Shown here piece by piece: positions 1 to 6,870 of a stretch of 10,184 bases of DNA; the stretch's first letter is position 1, and each line of letters begins with the position of its first letter. The notes under the pieces were generated by a model. The model was not told where the DNA came from, made no database searches, and saw only the letters and a program-made list of their open reading frames with translations. The translations under genes and the position numbers were made by a program. The stretch is from Anaerolineae bacterium (lineage in GTDB: Bacteria; Chloroflexota; Anaerolineae; JAAYZQ01), in contig JAFGIA010000268.1 of the NCBI GenBank assembly GCA_016929795.1, positions 1 through 10,184 on the forward strand. Direction: 5' to 3'.

Positions 1-118
1 CTGATTGCTCTCAGACTCAGCTTGCCAGTGGACCCCGTTTTTGTCAACTTGCACCCCCGACCACGGTTTAGTGGGGTGCTACCACTGTACCATTCATCGT
101 GCGAAACCGTGTGTTTCT

Positions 119-1318
119 TTACTGGCATGGCACCACCTGCGCCGCCGCGTTGAAGCAGATAAAGACCTGGTAGTTTTCGTCGCCGAGGGCCATGATCTGC
201 ACCCAGTCGTCGTACTCGACGTGGGTGACAAAGGTGACGTAGGCCGTCTCTCCGGGCTGGATGGACATGTTGTCATAAACCCAGATACAGGTCTCGGGTA
301 TCTGCTCGCGGGCGGTGTAAAAGACGGGGAGCCAGCCACTCTCCATCGTCCTATTGGTCTGGTTGGTGACGATGAGCTCGATGGTAAAGCGCTTGACCGG
401 ATCGCGGTCGTTGTAGGGGCCGTTGCAGCCGTCGGGGTTGGTGGGCCGGCCCCACGGCTCAAAGTCGATCTTGTTGATCGACACGGTAAAGGGGGGCCGC
501 GAGGTGGCGGTGGGCTGTGGGGGCTGCGTGGTGTTGGTGGGTGCCGGCGCGCTGGTCGGTGGTGGTTTTTGCGTCGGATAGGGCGTGTACGTCGGGTAGG
601 TTGTGTAGGTTGGCTGAGGAGTGTGGGTGGGTGTGTCGGCCGGGGTGACTGTCGGGAAGGGGGTGTAGGTCGGATAAGGTGTGTAGGTGGGCTGCAATGT
701 TGGGACGGATAGATCGCCAGCCGGGGCGGTCGCCTGCACGGTAGGAGTGGGCGCATCGGCCGGCGCAGAGGTGGGCTGCGGGGTGGCGGTGACAAAGGCC
801 ACACCCTCCGCCGCCGTGGCCGTCACCGCGCCGGGGGTCGGGTCGCTCTGTCCGTTGCCGAGGGCGCCGCTGAGCGCCAGAACGACGGCCGCGATGGCCA
901 CCAACGCCAGCGTGCCGCCGATCCCCACCCACAGCCAGGTGCGCGAGGATGGTGGCCTGCTGCTTTCGGCCGCCAGGTAGTCATCGGCAATCCGGGTGGG
1001 GCTGATGCCCGGCGAGGCGGGGCCAAAGCTCAGGACGATGTCGGGGCTCAAGCCGAGTGTGTCGCCAGGGCTCAGCCTCGCCGGCCCCTGGATGCGCCGC
1101 CCGTTCACCCAGGTGCCGTTGGCGCTGCCCAGGTCGTGGACGACGTAGCCTTGGCCCTGCCACTCGAGCCGGGCATGATGGCGCGAGACCATCGAGTCGT
1201 TGATGACAACCTGGTTGTCCTGGTGGCGCCCGAGCGTCACAGTGCTGCCGTGCAAGGAATAACTCTGGCCACGGTTCGGCCCTTTTTGGATCGTGAGCCG
1301 CCATCCGCCGTGCGACAT
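119..1318 (-). CDS. Membrane-anchored FHA-domain protein with Thr/Pro-rich linker and extracytoplasmic C-terminal domain
   Basis: This 399-residue protein has a cytoplasmic phosphothreonine-binding module joined to an external domain of unknown function. Residues about 7-98 form a forkhead-associated domain with the key residues in order: G30-R31, S45-R46-H47-H48, and N67-G68-T69. A single hydrophobic helix follows at about 128-150. A Thr/Pro/Ala-rich linker (about 158-276) contains two 15-residue YPTYTPYPT-type repeats. The C-terminal part (about 277-399) looks like a beta-sandwich and has four cysteines (298, 344, 388, 398), which could form two disulfides outside the cell. The ATG is preceded by AGGAGG six bases upstream, which fixes the start. 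FHA domains usually bind proteins phosphorylated by Ser/Thr kinases, but no such kinase is in the window. The gene is divergent from the NAD operon. The FHA call is firm; the ligand and the C-terminal function are unknown. Confidence 0.9.
   Translation of the reverse strand: MSHGGWRLTIQKGPNRGQSYSLHGSTVTLGRHQDNQVVINDSMVSRHHARLEWQGQGYVVHDLGSANGTWVNGRRIQGPARLSPGDTLGLSPDIVLSFGPASPGISPTRIADDYLAAESSRPPSSRTWLWVGIGGTLALVAIAAVVLALSGALGNGQSDPTPGAVTATAAEGVAFVTATPQPTSAPADAPTPTVQATAPAGDLSVPTLQPTYTPYPTYTPFPTVTPADTPTHTPQPTYTTYPTYTPYPTQKPPPTSAPAPTNTTQPPQPTATSRPPFTVSINKIDFEPWGRPTNPDGCNGPYNDRDPVKRFTIELIVTNQTNRTMESGWLPVFYTAREQIPETCIWVYDNMSIQPGETAYVTFVTHVEYDDWVQIMALGDENYQVFICFNAAAQVVPCQ
572..694 (-). repeat. Two 15-codon direct repeats in the FHA protein linker
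   Basis: Residues 209-223 (DNA 650-694) and 235-249 (DNA 572-616) of the FHA protein are near-identical copies of a QPTYTPYPTYTPFPT-type unit, separated by 11 residues. The repeat is visible in the DNA as GTGTAGGT/GGATAGGG-like blocks. It is probably an extended, flexible wall-spanning linker that expanded by slippage. Confidence 0.75.
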
Positions 1319-1324
1319 TGTCGC

Positions 1325-1330
1325 CCTCCT
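1325..1330 (-). promoter_or_regulatory. Strong ribosome binding site of the FHA gene
   Basis: On the minus strand the sequence is AGGAGG, followed by six bases and then the ATG at 1318. This is a perfect anti-16S match and sets the start codon. Confidence 0.85.
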
Positions 1331-1351
1331 TTTGCTACCGCCGATGGGTCT

Positions 1352-1380
1352 ATTATACGCTCACTTGGATAAATCCACAA
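1352..1380 (-). promoter_or_regulatory. Putative sigma70-type promoter of the FHA gene
   Basis: Read on the minus strand, TTGTGG (1375-1380) is followed by a 17-base spacer and a perfect TATAAT (1352-1357). Transcription would start near 1345, leaving a leader of about 27 bases that carries the AGGAGG site. The -10 is ideal and the -35 matches only partly. Confidence 0.6.
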
Positions 1381-1421
1381 GTCGCGCTGGTGATACTCCG
1401 TGGGGCCTATCCGTGTTCCGT

Positions 1422-1450
1422 TTGACACTCTCCCCAGCCTATGCTATCAT
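1422..1450 (+). promoter_or_regulatory. Putative sigma70-type promoter of the NAD operon
   Basis: A perfect TTGACA (1422-1427), a 17-base spacer and TATCAT (1445-1450, one mismatch to TATAAT) lie upstream of the adenylyltransferase gene. The start site would be near 1457, giving a leader of about 42 bases before the ATG at 1499. The promoter lies inside the upstream in-frame extension that begins at 1400, which argues against translation from there. Confidence 0.7.
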
Positions 1451-1498
1451 GATCCCGTCTCACACCAACAAGGGGAAAGGGCCACAGTCGGGACGACG

Positions 1499-2068
1499 AT
1501 GTTAGCAGCAGGCAACCCGCACACCCGCTACGGCCGGATCGGCATGATCGCGCGCTGGCAGCCCGTGCACCTGGGCCACGCGCCGGTGCTGCGCGCGCTG
1601 TGCGACTGCGCCGCACAGGCGCTCATCGGGCTGGGCAGCAGCAACCGCTACCATGCCCGCCACCCCTTCACGGTCGACGAGACCAGGGCGATGATCGACC
1701 TCGCCCTCGCCGGCCGGAGCAATTATACGCTCGTCCCCGTGCCTGACCTGGACGACGGTCCGCGCTGGCGCCTGATGGTCCTCGACCTGCTGGGACCGCT
1801 CGACCTCTTTGTGACGGCCAATCCCTACGTCGCCAGCCTGCTGGGTGCGGACTATGCCCTGATACACCCGGTGGAGCTGGTGCCTGTGGCGGAACGGGTG
1901 CCGGTCGACGGCACGGTGGTCCGGCGCGAGATGGCACGCGGCGATGGGTGGCGTGACCTGGTGCCGGCTGCCGTGGCGCACTATCTCGTCTCTCACGGCC
2001 TCGACGAGCGGTTCCGGCGCGAGTTTGGCCTGGAAACGCTGGCGATGGACCTCATGGTGGACAGCTAA
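1499..2068 (+). CDS. nadM: Nicotinamide/nicotinate-nucleotide adenylyltransferase, archaeal NadM-like
   Basis: This 189-residue nucleotidyltransferase would transfer AMP from ATP to NMN or NaMN, giving NAD+ or its deamido form. The sequence shows the HxGH motif of the superfamily (H24-L-G-H27, within RWQPVHLGH). A segment at about 46-63 (GSSNRYHARHPFTVDE) matches the GSAQ..HT..NPFTAGER block of archaeal NMNATs. The C-terminal GTVVRREM (138-145) corresponds to the ISSTxxR-like ATP-binding motif, and WRDLVPAAV follows. The length fits a stand-alone NMNAT with no Nudix domain. The chosen start lies just after a good promoter but has only a weak ribosome site; Met16 is an alternative. NadE at the operon's end supports a role in NAD+ synthesis. 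Preference for NMN or NaMN cannot be read from the sequence. The usual Gly of GRFQP is Ala18 here. Confidence 0.85.
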   Translation: MLAAGNPHTRYGRIGMIARWQPVHLGHAPVLRALCDCAAQALIGLGSSNRYHARHPFTVDETRAMIDLALAGRSNYTLVPVPDLDDGPRWRLMVLDLLGPLDLFVTANPYVASLLGADYALIHPVELVPVAERVPVDGTVVRREMARGDGWRDLVPAAVAHYLVSHGLDERFRREFGLETLAMDLMVDS

Positions 2069-2078
2069 CACTCTATCT

Positions 2079-2083
2079 GGAGG
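2079..2083 (+). promoter_or_regulatory. Ribosome binding site of the VWA gene
   Basis: GGAGG lies eight bases before the ATG at 2092, in the 23-base gap after the adenylyltransferase stop. It supports independent initiation of the VWA gene within the same operon. Confidence 0.75.
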
Positions 2084-2091
2084 AAAAGAGA

Positions 2092-3048
2092 ATGTACTCG
2101 TGGGATGAAGACACCAGCAAGTGGTATGGCAAGGGGGAGTACCGCTATCGCCTGGGGGCGGTAGCCAGGGACGCCGCCGAGCGCGAGAGGGAGAGCGGGC
2201 CGCGCACCTACGACCGGCGCGAGGGGCCGAATGAAAAGATCATCGATCCGAAAAAGCGCATCCGCAGCGCTTCCAAAAACCCATTGATTATCGCAGTCGA
2301 CGTGACAGGCTCGATGGCCCAGTGGCCCTTTGAGATCTTTGATCGGCTGCCGCTGCTCTACAACACGCTGTCGCAATACCGTTCCGACCTGGAGATCTGC
2401 TTTGCTGCCATCGGCGACGCTGCGGTCGACAACTGGCCGCTGCAGGTGACTACGTTTGCCGCCGGCTTTGACCTGGAGCAGCTTCTCGGCTCGCTGTTCG
2501 GCGAGGGCGGCGGCGGGGATGCGCCGGAAAGTTACGGCCTCTTTGCCCATTGGGTTAACACCCACGTCGAGGTCTCCACCCTCGACGAACCACCCTTCCT
2601 GATCGTCTTTGGCGATGTGACGATGCACCCCACCGTGCCCAAAGGCCAGATCGAGCATTACCTGGGCGACAAGGTGAACCGCGACGTCGACGCGGTCAAG
2701 GCGTGGCAGCAGGTGAGCAAGCGCTGGAACACCTGGTTCCTGCGCCGGCCTACCGGCAGGCTGCAGGACTATGTGGATGAGCAGTGGGGGCAGGCTATCG
2801 GCGGCCAAAAGATCATGCACATCGCCGACGAGCAGCGCGCGGTGGATTACGCGATGGGGCTCGTGGCCCGTGCGTGGGGGCACTTTGGCGACTTTCAGGA
2901 TAACATGCGCGCGCGCCAGAGTGAGGAGAAGGTGCAGAGTGTCAGCGAGCCGATTGCGATGAAGTGCCCGCGCTGCGGAGCGTCGATCCCGGTGGACGCC
3001 GCAGGCATGTTCAAGTGCAAGTACTGTGACACGACGTTGAAGATATGA
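2092..3048 (+). CDS. VWA-domain protein with MIDAS motif and C-terminal zinc ribbon
   Basis: This 318-residue, probably cytoplasmic protein has no signal peptide or membrane helix. After a charged N-terminal region (1-60) a von Willebrand factor A fold runs from about 64 to 265. It begins with the metal-binding DxTGS signature (D70-V-T72-G-S74). GGGGDAPE at 139-146 resembles the second MIDAS loop of VWA domains such as those near alpha-kinases, and IVFGD follows at 171-175. The C-terminus is a CxxC-x13-CxxC zinc ribbon (C292, C295, C309, C312). Proteins of this build often act in metal-dependent assembly or chaperone-like complexes, but the partner here is unknown. The stop overlaps the next gene's start (ATGA). 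Its place between two NAD-synthesis genes suggests it serves or regulates that pathway. That is an inference; no specific function is assigned. Confidence 0.85.
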   Translation: MYSWDEDTSKWYGKGEYRYRLGAVARDAAERERESGPRTYDRREGPNEKIIDPKKRIRSASKNPLIIAVDVTGSMAQWPFEIFDRLPLLYNTLSQYRSDLEICFAAIGDAAVDNWPLQVTTFAAGFDLEQLLGSLFGEGGGGDAPESYGLFAHWVNTHVEVSTLDEPPFLIVFGDVTMHPTVPKGQIEHYLGDKVNRDVDAVKAWQQVSKRWNTWFLRRPTGRLQDYVDEQWGQAIGGQKIMHIADEQRAVDYAMGLVARAWGHFGDFQDNMRARQSEEKVQSVSEPIAMKCPRCGASIPVDAAGMFKCKYCDTTLKI

Positions 3049-3938
3049 AGGTAGATGCGATTGTGACGGTGCCGCCGTATGCGGATTTTTTGGATGAGGT
3101 GGCAGCGCATCCGATGGTGTCGGGGTTTCGGCTGAATACGGTGATGCCGCTGCGCGGGGGGCCGGCGGAGGCGATCGAGCGGCTGTTGACCTTTGGGCAG
3201 CCGCTCTGGATCGACCTCAAAGGCCGGCAGCTCCGCGTCGTGGGGGCGGCCATCCCACCCTACACCGAGGTGCACCTCAGCCACCGCATCGAGGTGCCCA
3301 CGCCCGTCGATGCCTTTTTTCACGACGGCACCGAGCACGCGCGGGTGATGGCCGTGGACGGCGATCGCCTCATCCTGGAGGATGGCCCGCGCCGCCTCAT
3401 CGGCCCCGGGGAATCGGTCAACATCGTCCACCCTGCTCTGCGTATCGAGGGCACGCTGACCAACACGGACCGCGCTTACCTCGCCGCTATGGTCGATCTT
3501 GGGCTGAAGCGCGTCATGCTCTCCTACGTCGAATCGCCGGGCGACGTCGAAGAGGTGCGCGCCCTGCTGCCCGGCGCGGAGGTGATGTGCAAGATCGAGA
3601 CGCAACGCGGTGTCGACCTGGCGCGGCGGCAGGGTGCCTCGCTCGGCCGCCTCTGTGCTGCGCGCGGCGATCTCTATGTCGAAGTGGTGCGACCGCACAA
3701 GATCGTCGGCGCGCTGCGCGCCATCATTCGCGCCGATCCCCAGGCTGTCGTGGCCAGCCGCGTGTTCGACTCGCTGGCCCATTATCCCGTGCCCGAGAGC
3801 GCCGACATTGGCGACGCTGCCTTTCTTCTCGCCCTTGGCTACCGCACCTTTCTGCTGGGTGACGTGATCTGCCTGCGGCGCGACACGGTGCTCGAAGCGC
3901 TGAACCTGCTGGAGGCGGTCGCGGGAGAGTTCTCATGA
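3045..3938 (+). CDS. Pyruvate-kinase-like TIM-barrel protein lacking the C-terminal domain
   Basis: This 297-residue protein matches the A (barrel) and B domains of pyruvate kinase along its length. RLN at 29-31 stands for the RLNFSHG strand and IDLKGRQLR (56-64) for LDTKGPEIR. The short B domain spans about 75-130. Then come RVMLSYVESPGDVEEVR (156-172, like the LSFVRSxxDV helix), CKIET (182-186) with Lys183 and Glu185, and ARGDLYVEV (206-214) with Asp209. VFDSLAHYPVPESADIGDAA (240-259) matches the MLESM..PTRAEVSDVA segment. Catalytic Lys and Mg-binding Glu/Asp are therefore kept. Some K+-site residues differ (S to V33, T to L58), as does the Glu of GPEIR (Q62). True pyruvate kinases are about 470 residues or longer and have a C-terminal domain that is absent here. 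The gene overlaps both neighbours by ATGA. Whether it makes ATP and pyruvate or does something else is unknown. Confidence 0.75.
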   Translation: MKVDAIVTVPPYADFLDEVAAHPMVSGFRLNTVMPLRGGPAEAIERLLTFGQPLWIDLKGRQLRVVGAAIPPYTEVHLSHRIEVPTPVDAFFHDGTEHARVMAVDGDRLILEDGPRRLIGPGESVNIVHPALRIEGTLTNTDRAYLAAMVDLGLKRVMLSYVESPGDVEEVRALLPGAEVMCKIETQRGVDLARRQGASLGRLCAARGDLYVEVVRPHKIVGALRAIIRADPQAVVASRVFDSLAHYPVPESADIGDAAFLLALGYRTFLLGDVICLRRDTVLEALNLLEAVAGEFS

Positions 3939-5524
3939 AGCTCGCGCTGGGGCAGGTCAACCCGTGCGTCGGCGATCTGGAGGGCAATGTGGCCCGCTGC
4001 CTGGAGGCGGCGGACATCGCCCGGCGCCAGGGCGCTGACCTGCTGGTGCTGCCCGAGATGGTCATCCCCGGCTATCCGCCCAGGGACATTCTCTACGATC
4101 CGAGTTTTGTGACGGCGGCAGGCGAGGCGGTGGCCGATCTGGCACACCTCACGCGAGGAGGGCCGGCCGTCCTGGCTGGCACCGTCGTGGCTTCCGGCTC
4201 GGCGCTGCCCCACCACCCCGGCCTCTACAACGCCGCTGTGTTGCTGCACGATGGTGAGGTGCGCCTGGCAGCGGTCAAGCGCCTCCTGCCCGCCTACGAC
4301 GTCTACCACGAGCCGCGCTGGTTCCTGCCCGGCCCCTTCCTGCCTCCCGTCGAGATCGCGGGTCGCTCCATCGGGGTCGTGGTGTGCGAGGATCTGTGGG
4401 ACGAGGGGCACGGCGTCCACCCGCCGGCCGATCTCCTCACCGCCGGGGCGGAGCTGCTGGTCTGCCTGGCTGCGTCGCCTTACAGGTGCGGGGTGATGGA
4501 ACAGCGCCTGCACCACGCACGGCGCCAGGGCTCGATGGTGGCTTACCTCAACCTGTGGGGCGCGCAGGATGAGCTGATCTTTGACGGCCGCAGCTTTGTC
4601 CTGGATGGGGAGGGGGTGGTGGTGGCGCGGCTGGCAGCTTTTGCCGGCGACGTGCGCACCGTCGATCTCTCGCCGGGCGTGCCTTGCGAGGCACCGGTTG
4701 AGGAGCCTCTGCTCCCTGGTGCTGCTGAGCAAGAGCTGTTCCAAGCCCTGGTCCTGGGGGTGCGTGATTTTGCCGCCAAGAACCACGTGCCCCACGCCTT
4801 TCTCGGCCTGTCGGGCGGTGTCGACTCGGCGGTCGTGGCCGTCATCGCCGCCGAGGCACTGGGGCCGGACGGTGTGACTGCCGTGGCTATCCCTTCACGC
4901 TACACCGATCCACGCTCGACCCGCGCCGCCCGCGAGCTGGCCCTGGCGCTGGGCATCGGCCTGGAGATCGTGGAGCTGGAACCCCTGCACACCGCGGCCG
5001 AGGCGGCGCTCGGCGAGCTGTTGGCCGCGCGCGGCAGTAGCGCGCGCCGGGGTACGGTGCACGGCAGTACGGCGGCTGAGAATGTGCAGGCCCGCCTGCG
5101 GGCCATGATCCTGATGGCCTACGTCAATGCCCGGGGCGGTATGCTGCTCAACACCAGCAACAAGAGCGAGCTTGCTCTCGGTTACTCTACTCTGTATGGC
5201 GATATGGCAGGCACCCTGTGCCCTATTGCCGATGTTGGCAAGCCCGGCATCTATGCGCTGGCGCGTTGGATCAATTCAGCCCGGGGGGGCATTATCCCTG
5301 GCTTTGTCCTGGAGCGACCGCCGTCGGCCGAGCTGCGCCCCGGCCAGGTGGATCCCTTTGACTATGACGAGGTCACACCGCGCCTGGAGCAGTGGGTGGC
5401 TGAGAACCGGAGTGACCCGGCCCTGCGCCGCTCCGAGCACAAGCGCTGGCAGATGGGCGTTGTGCTCAAGGTCAGCGAGAAGGCGTTTGGGACGGGGCGG
5501 CTGATCCCGATCACGCGGCGGTAA
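3935..5524 (+). CDS. nadE: Glutamine-dependent NAD+ synthetase
   Basis: This 529-residue cytoplasmic enzyme makes NAD+ from deamido-NAD+, ATP and glutamine, the final step of NAD+ synthesis. The N-terminal nitrilase-fold amidase (about 1-250) shows the Glu-Lys-Cys triad: E41 in VLPEMVIPGY, K115 in AAVKRLLP and C151 in VVVCEDLW. The QDELIFDGRSFVLDG block sits at 211-225. The C-terminal synthetase domain begins near 265. It has the ATP-PPase loop SGGVDS (293-298), an AENVQARLRAMILM helix, and NTSNKSELALGYSTLYGD, the deamido-NAD site of the family. The length is normal for the two-domain form, so ammonia comes from glutamine. GGGAG seven bases before the ATG and an ATGA overlap with the previous gene suggest coupled translation. 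The 3' end overlaps the convergent kinase gene by 14 bp. Confidence 0.95.
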   Translation: MKLALGQVNPCVGDLEGNVARCLEAADIARRQGADLLVLPEMVIPGYPPRDILYDPSFVTAAGEAVADLAHLTRGGPAVLAGTVVASGSALPHHPGLYNAAVLLHDGEVRLAAVKRLLPAYDVYHEPRWFLPGPFLPPVEIAGRSIGVVVCEDLWDEGHGVHPPADLLTAGAELLVCLAASPYRCGVMEQRLHHARRQGSMVAYLNLWGAQDELIFDGRSFVLDGEGVVVARLAAFAGDVRTVDLSPGVPCEAPVEEPLLPGAAEQELFQALVLGVRDFAAKNHVPHAFLGLSGGVDSAVVAVIAAEALGPDGVTAVAIPSRYTDPRSTRAARELALALGIGLEIVELEPLHTAAEAALGELLAARGSSARRGTVHGSTAAENVQARLRAMILMAYVNARGGMLLNTSNKSELALGYSTLYGDMAGTLCPIADVGKPGIYALARWINSARGGIIPGFVLERPPSAELRPGQVDPFDYDEVTPRLEQWVAENRSDPALRRSEHKRWQMGVVLKVSEKAFGTGRLIPITRR

Positions 5525-6782
5525 GTTTGGTTAACGGGGCGGTCAAGGAGATGGTCGTGCCTTGACCTGGCCTGGAGTGGATCGATAGCTGCCCGCCTAC
5601 CACCGCGGCTCGCTCGCGCATGTTGACCATGCCCAGGCTTCCACGGTGCCCATAGTCGGCGTCGACGGCTGCCGCGTCGAACCCACGCCCGTCGTCGCGC
5701 ACGGCCACCAGCAGCATCCCGCCGCGGGCCACGAGCGCGATCCAGATGTTCTGTGCGTGCGCGTACTTGCGCGCGTTCCCCACGGCCTCCTGGACAATAC
5801 TGAAAATTGCGCGCTCGACGGCCGGCTCGAACCGGCCGCACACGCCGTGCACCTCCAGGTGGTAGGCCAGGTCACTATCCATCCCGCGCTGCTGTTCCAC
5901 GTACATCTGCAGCGCCGCCACCAGCCCCTGTGTCTCCAGGATGACGGGCCGCAGATCAAAGAGGAGTGTGCGCACCTGGCGCAGCGCCTTCTGGATGAGC
6001 GGCACCAGCTTGTCCAGCTCCTCCGGTACCTTGGCCGGCTCTCGATCCCACAACATGTGGATAAACTCGATATTCAGAACCGCCGAGGCCAGGAGCTGCG
6101 CTGGCCCATCGTGGAGGTCACGCGCCAGCCGGCGGCGCACGTCTTCTTCGAGGGCGAGGATCCTGTCCCGCTCGCGTTTGACTTCCTGGTAAAGACGGGC
6201 ATTGTCAATCGCAGCTGCCGATTGGGCGGCGAAGGAGGCCAGCACGTTGAGGTCCTCTTCTCCAAAATGCATGCCGAGAGCGCGGTTGAGCACCTGGATG
6301 GCGCCAATCACGCGTTCGCGGGTGGCGAGGGGCACGCACATCAACGATTCGACCTGAAAGTGGACGTCCGCCGAGATCTGGGCGAAAAAGCGCTTGTCTT
6401 TTTGCACATCGGGGACAATGATCGGTTCGTTGTGGGTCACGGCCCAGCCGGCAAGCCCGTTATCGGCGGCCATGCGCCTGCCGCGCAGTGCCTCACCGCC
6501 GCCGCCCTCCACCACCGAAAAGACAAGCTCCTGGCACATCGGGTCGAGCAGGAGGAGCGCGCCAGCCTGGCCTTGCACGGCTGAAATTGCTGCACGCAGC
6601 GTGCGCTGCAACAGTTTGTCCAGGTCGAGCTCTGTCACCAGTTCCTGGGCAATGTGGTGCAATAGCCCAAGCGCGATCAGCCGGTTGCTGAGCTCTGTGT
6701 AGCCCTGCTGCAACTGCTCATTTTCCTCGCGCAGTTGCGCTAATATGGCTTGTAGTTGCTCGACCGTCTCGCTTTCACTCAT
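5511..6782 (-). CDS. GAF-domain sensor histidine kinase, HisKA_3 (NarX/LiaS) family
   Basis: This 423-residue kinase has no membrane helix, so it is probably a soluble cytoplasmic sensor. A short coiled coil (about 5-35) leads to a GAF domain (about 40-198, with CVPLATRERVIGAIQVLNR). A linker helix follows, then the dimerisation and phosphoacceptor domain with RDLHDGPAQL, where H224 is the likely phosphorylated His. The HATPase domain has the N box (QEAVGNARKYAHA, N336), G1 box DDGRGFD (363-369) and G2 box GSLGMVNMRERA. The start at MSESETV was chosen because the open frame further upstream runs into the ABC ATPase gene and is not protein-like. No strong ribosome site is visible. The partner regulator, usually NarL/LuxR type, is not in the window. 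The GAF ligand is unknown. Confidence 0.9.
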   Translation of the reverse strand: MSESETVEQLQAILAQLREENEQLQQGYTELSNRLIALGLLHHIAQELVTELDLDKLLQRTLRAAISAVQGQAGALLLLDPMCQELVFSVVEGGGGEALRGRRMAADNGLAGWAVTHNEPIIVPDVQKDKRFFAQISADVHFQVESLMCVPLATRERVIGAIQVLNRALGMHFGEEDLNVLASFAAQSAAAIDNARLYQEVKRERDRILALEEDVRRRLARDLHDGPAQLLASAVLNIEFIHMLWDREPAKVPEELDKLVPLIQKALRQVRTLLFDLRPVILETQGLVAALQMYVEQQRGMDSDLAYHLEVHGVCGRFEPAVERAIFSIVQEAVGNARKYAHAQNIWIALVARGGMLLVAVRDDGRGFDAAAVDADYGHRGSLGMVNMRERAAVVGGQLSIHSRPGQGTTISLTAPLTKLTAA

Positions 6783-6802
6783 CGTGACCCACGAATAAGG
6801 AA

Positions 6803-6834
6803 ACGTTCGGACGTTGAAACGTGTAAACGTGCAA
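6803..6834. repeat. Four tandem 8-bp ACGT-containing units
   Basis: ACGT occurs at 6803, 6811, 6819 and 6827, exactly eight bases apart: ACGTTCGG, ACGTTGAA, ACGTGTAA, ACGTGCAA. The block lies in the 88-bp gap between the ABC ATPase stop and the kinase start, 20 bases before the kinase ATG. It could be a cluster of operator half-sites or a spacer-type repeat. Confidence 0.7.
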
Positions 6835-6870
6835 AGGTGGCGACAGCGCCGGTGTGCCCAGTTGCCGCGT

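Noticed and set aside
51..79. Hairpin GCACCCC/GGGGTGC with a 15-base loop past the FHA gene's 3' end, a possible terminator.
   Set aside because: The stem is only seven pairs and no T run follows it on the minus strand. It could still fold, but it does not meet the pattern of an intrinsic terminator.
5..712. Open frame on the plus strand at the left edge, rich in Gly, Arg and Val.
   Set aside because: It is antisense to the FHA protein's linker and C-terminal domain; its low-complexity composition mirrors the Thr/Pro repeats.
1400..1498. In-frame N-terminal extension of the adenylyltransferase from an upstream ATG at 1400.
   Set aside because: The TTGACA/TATCAT promoter lies inside this stretch, and the extra residues do not resemble the family's N-terminus.
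2065..2883. Long open frames opposite the VWA, PK-like, NadE and WD40 genes (for example 2065-2883, 2895-3782 and 3839-4795 on minus; 8876-9823 on plus).
   Set aside because: They are His/Arg/Pro-rich translations antisense to clearly recognised genes, as expected in GC-rich DNA, and show no family motifs.
6803..6834. The phased ACGT units as a CRISPR array.
   Set aside because: Units are only 8 bp with no 25-40 bp repeats or unique spacers, and no cas genes are present.
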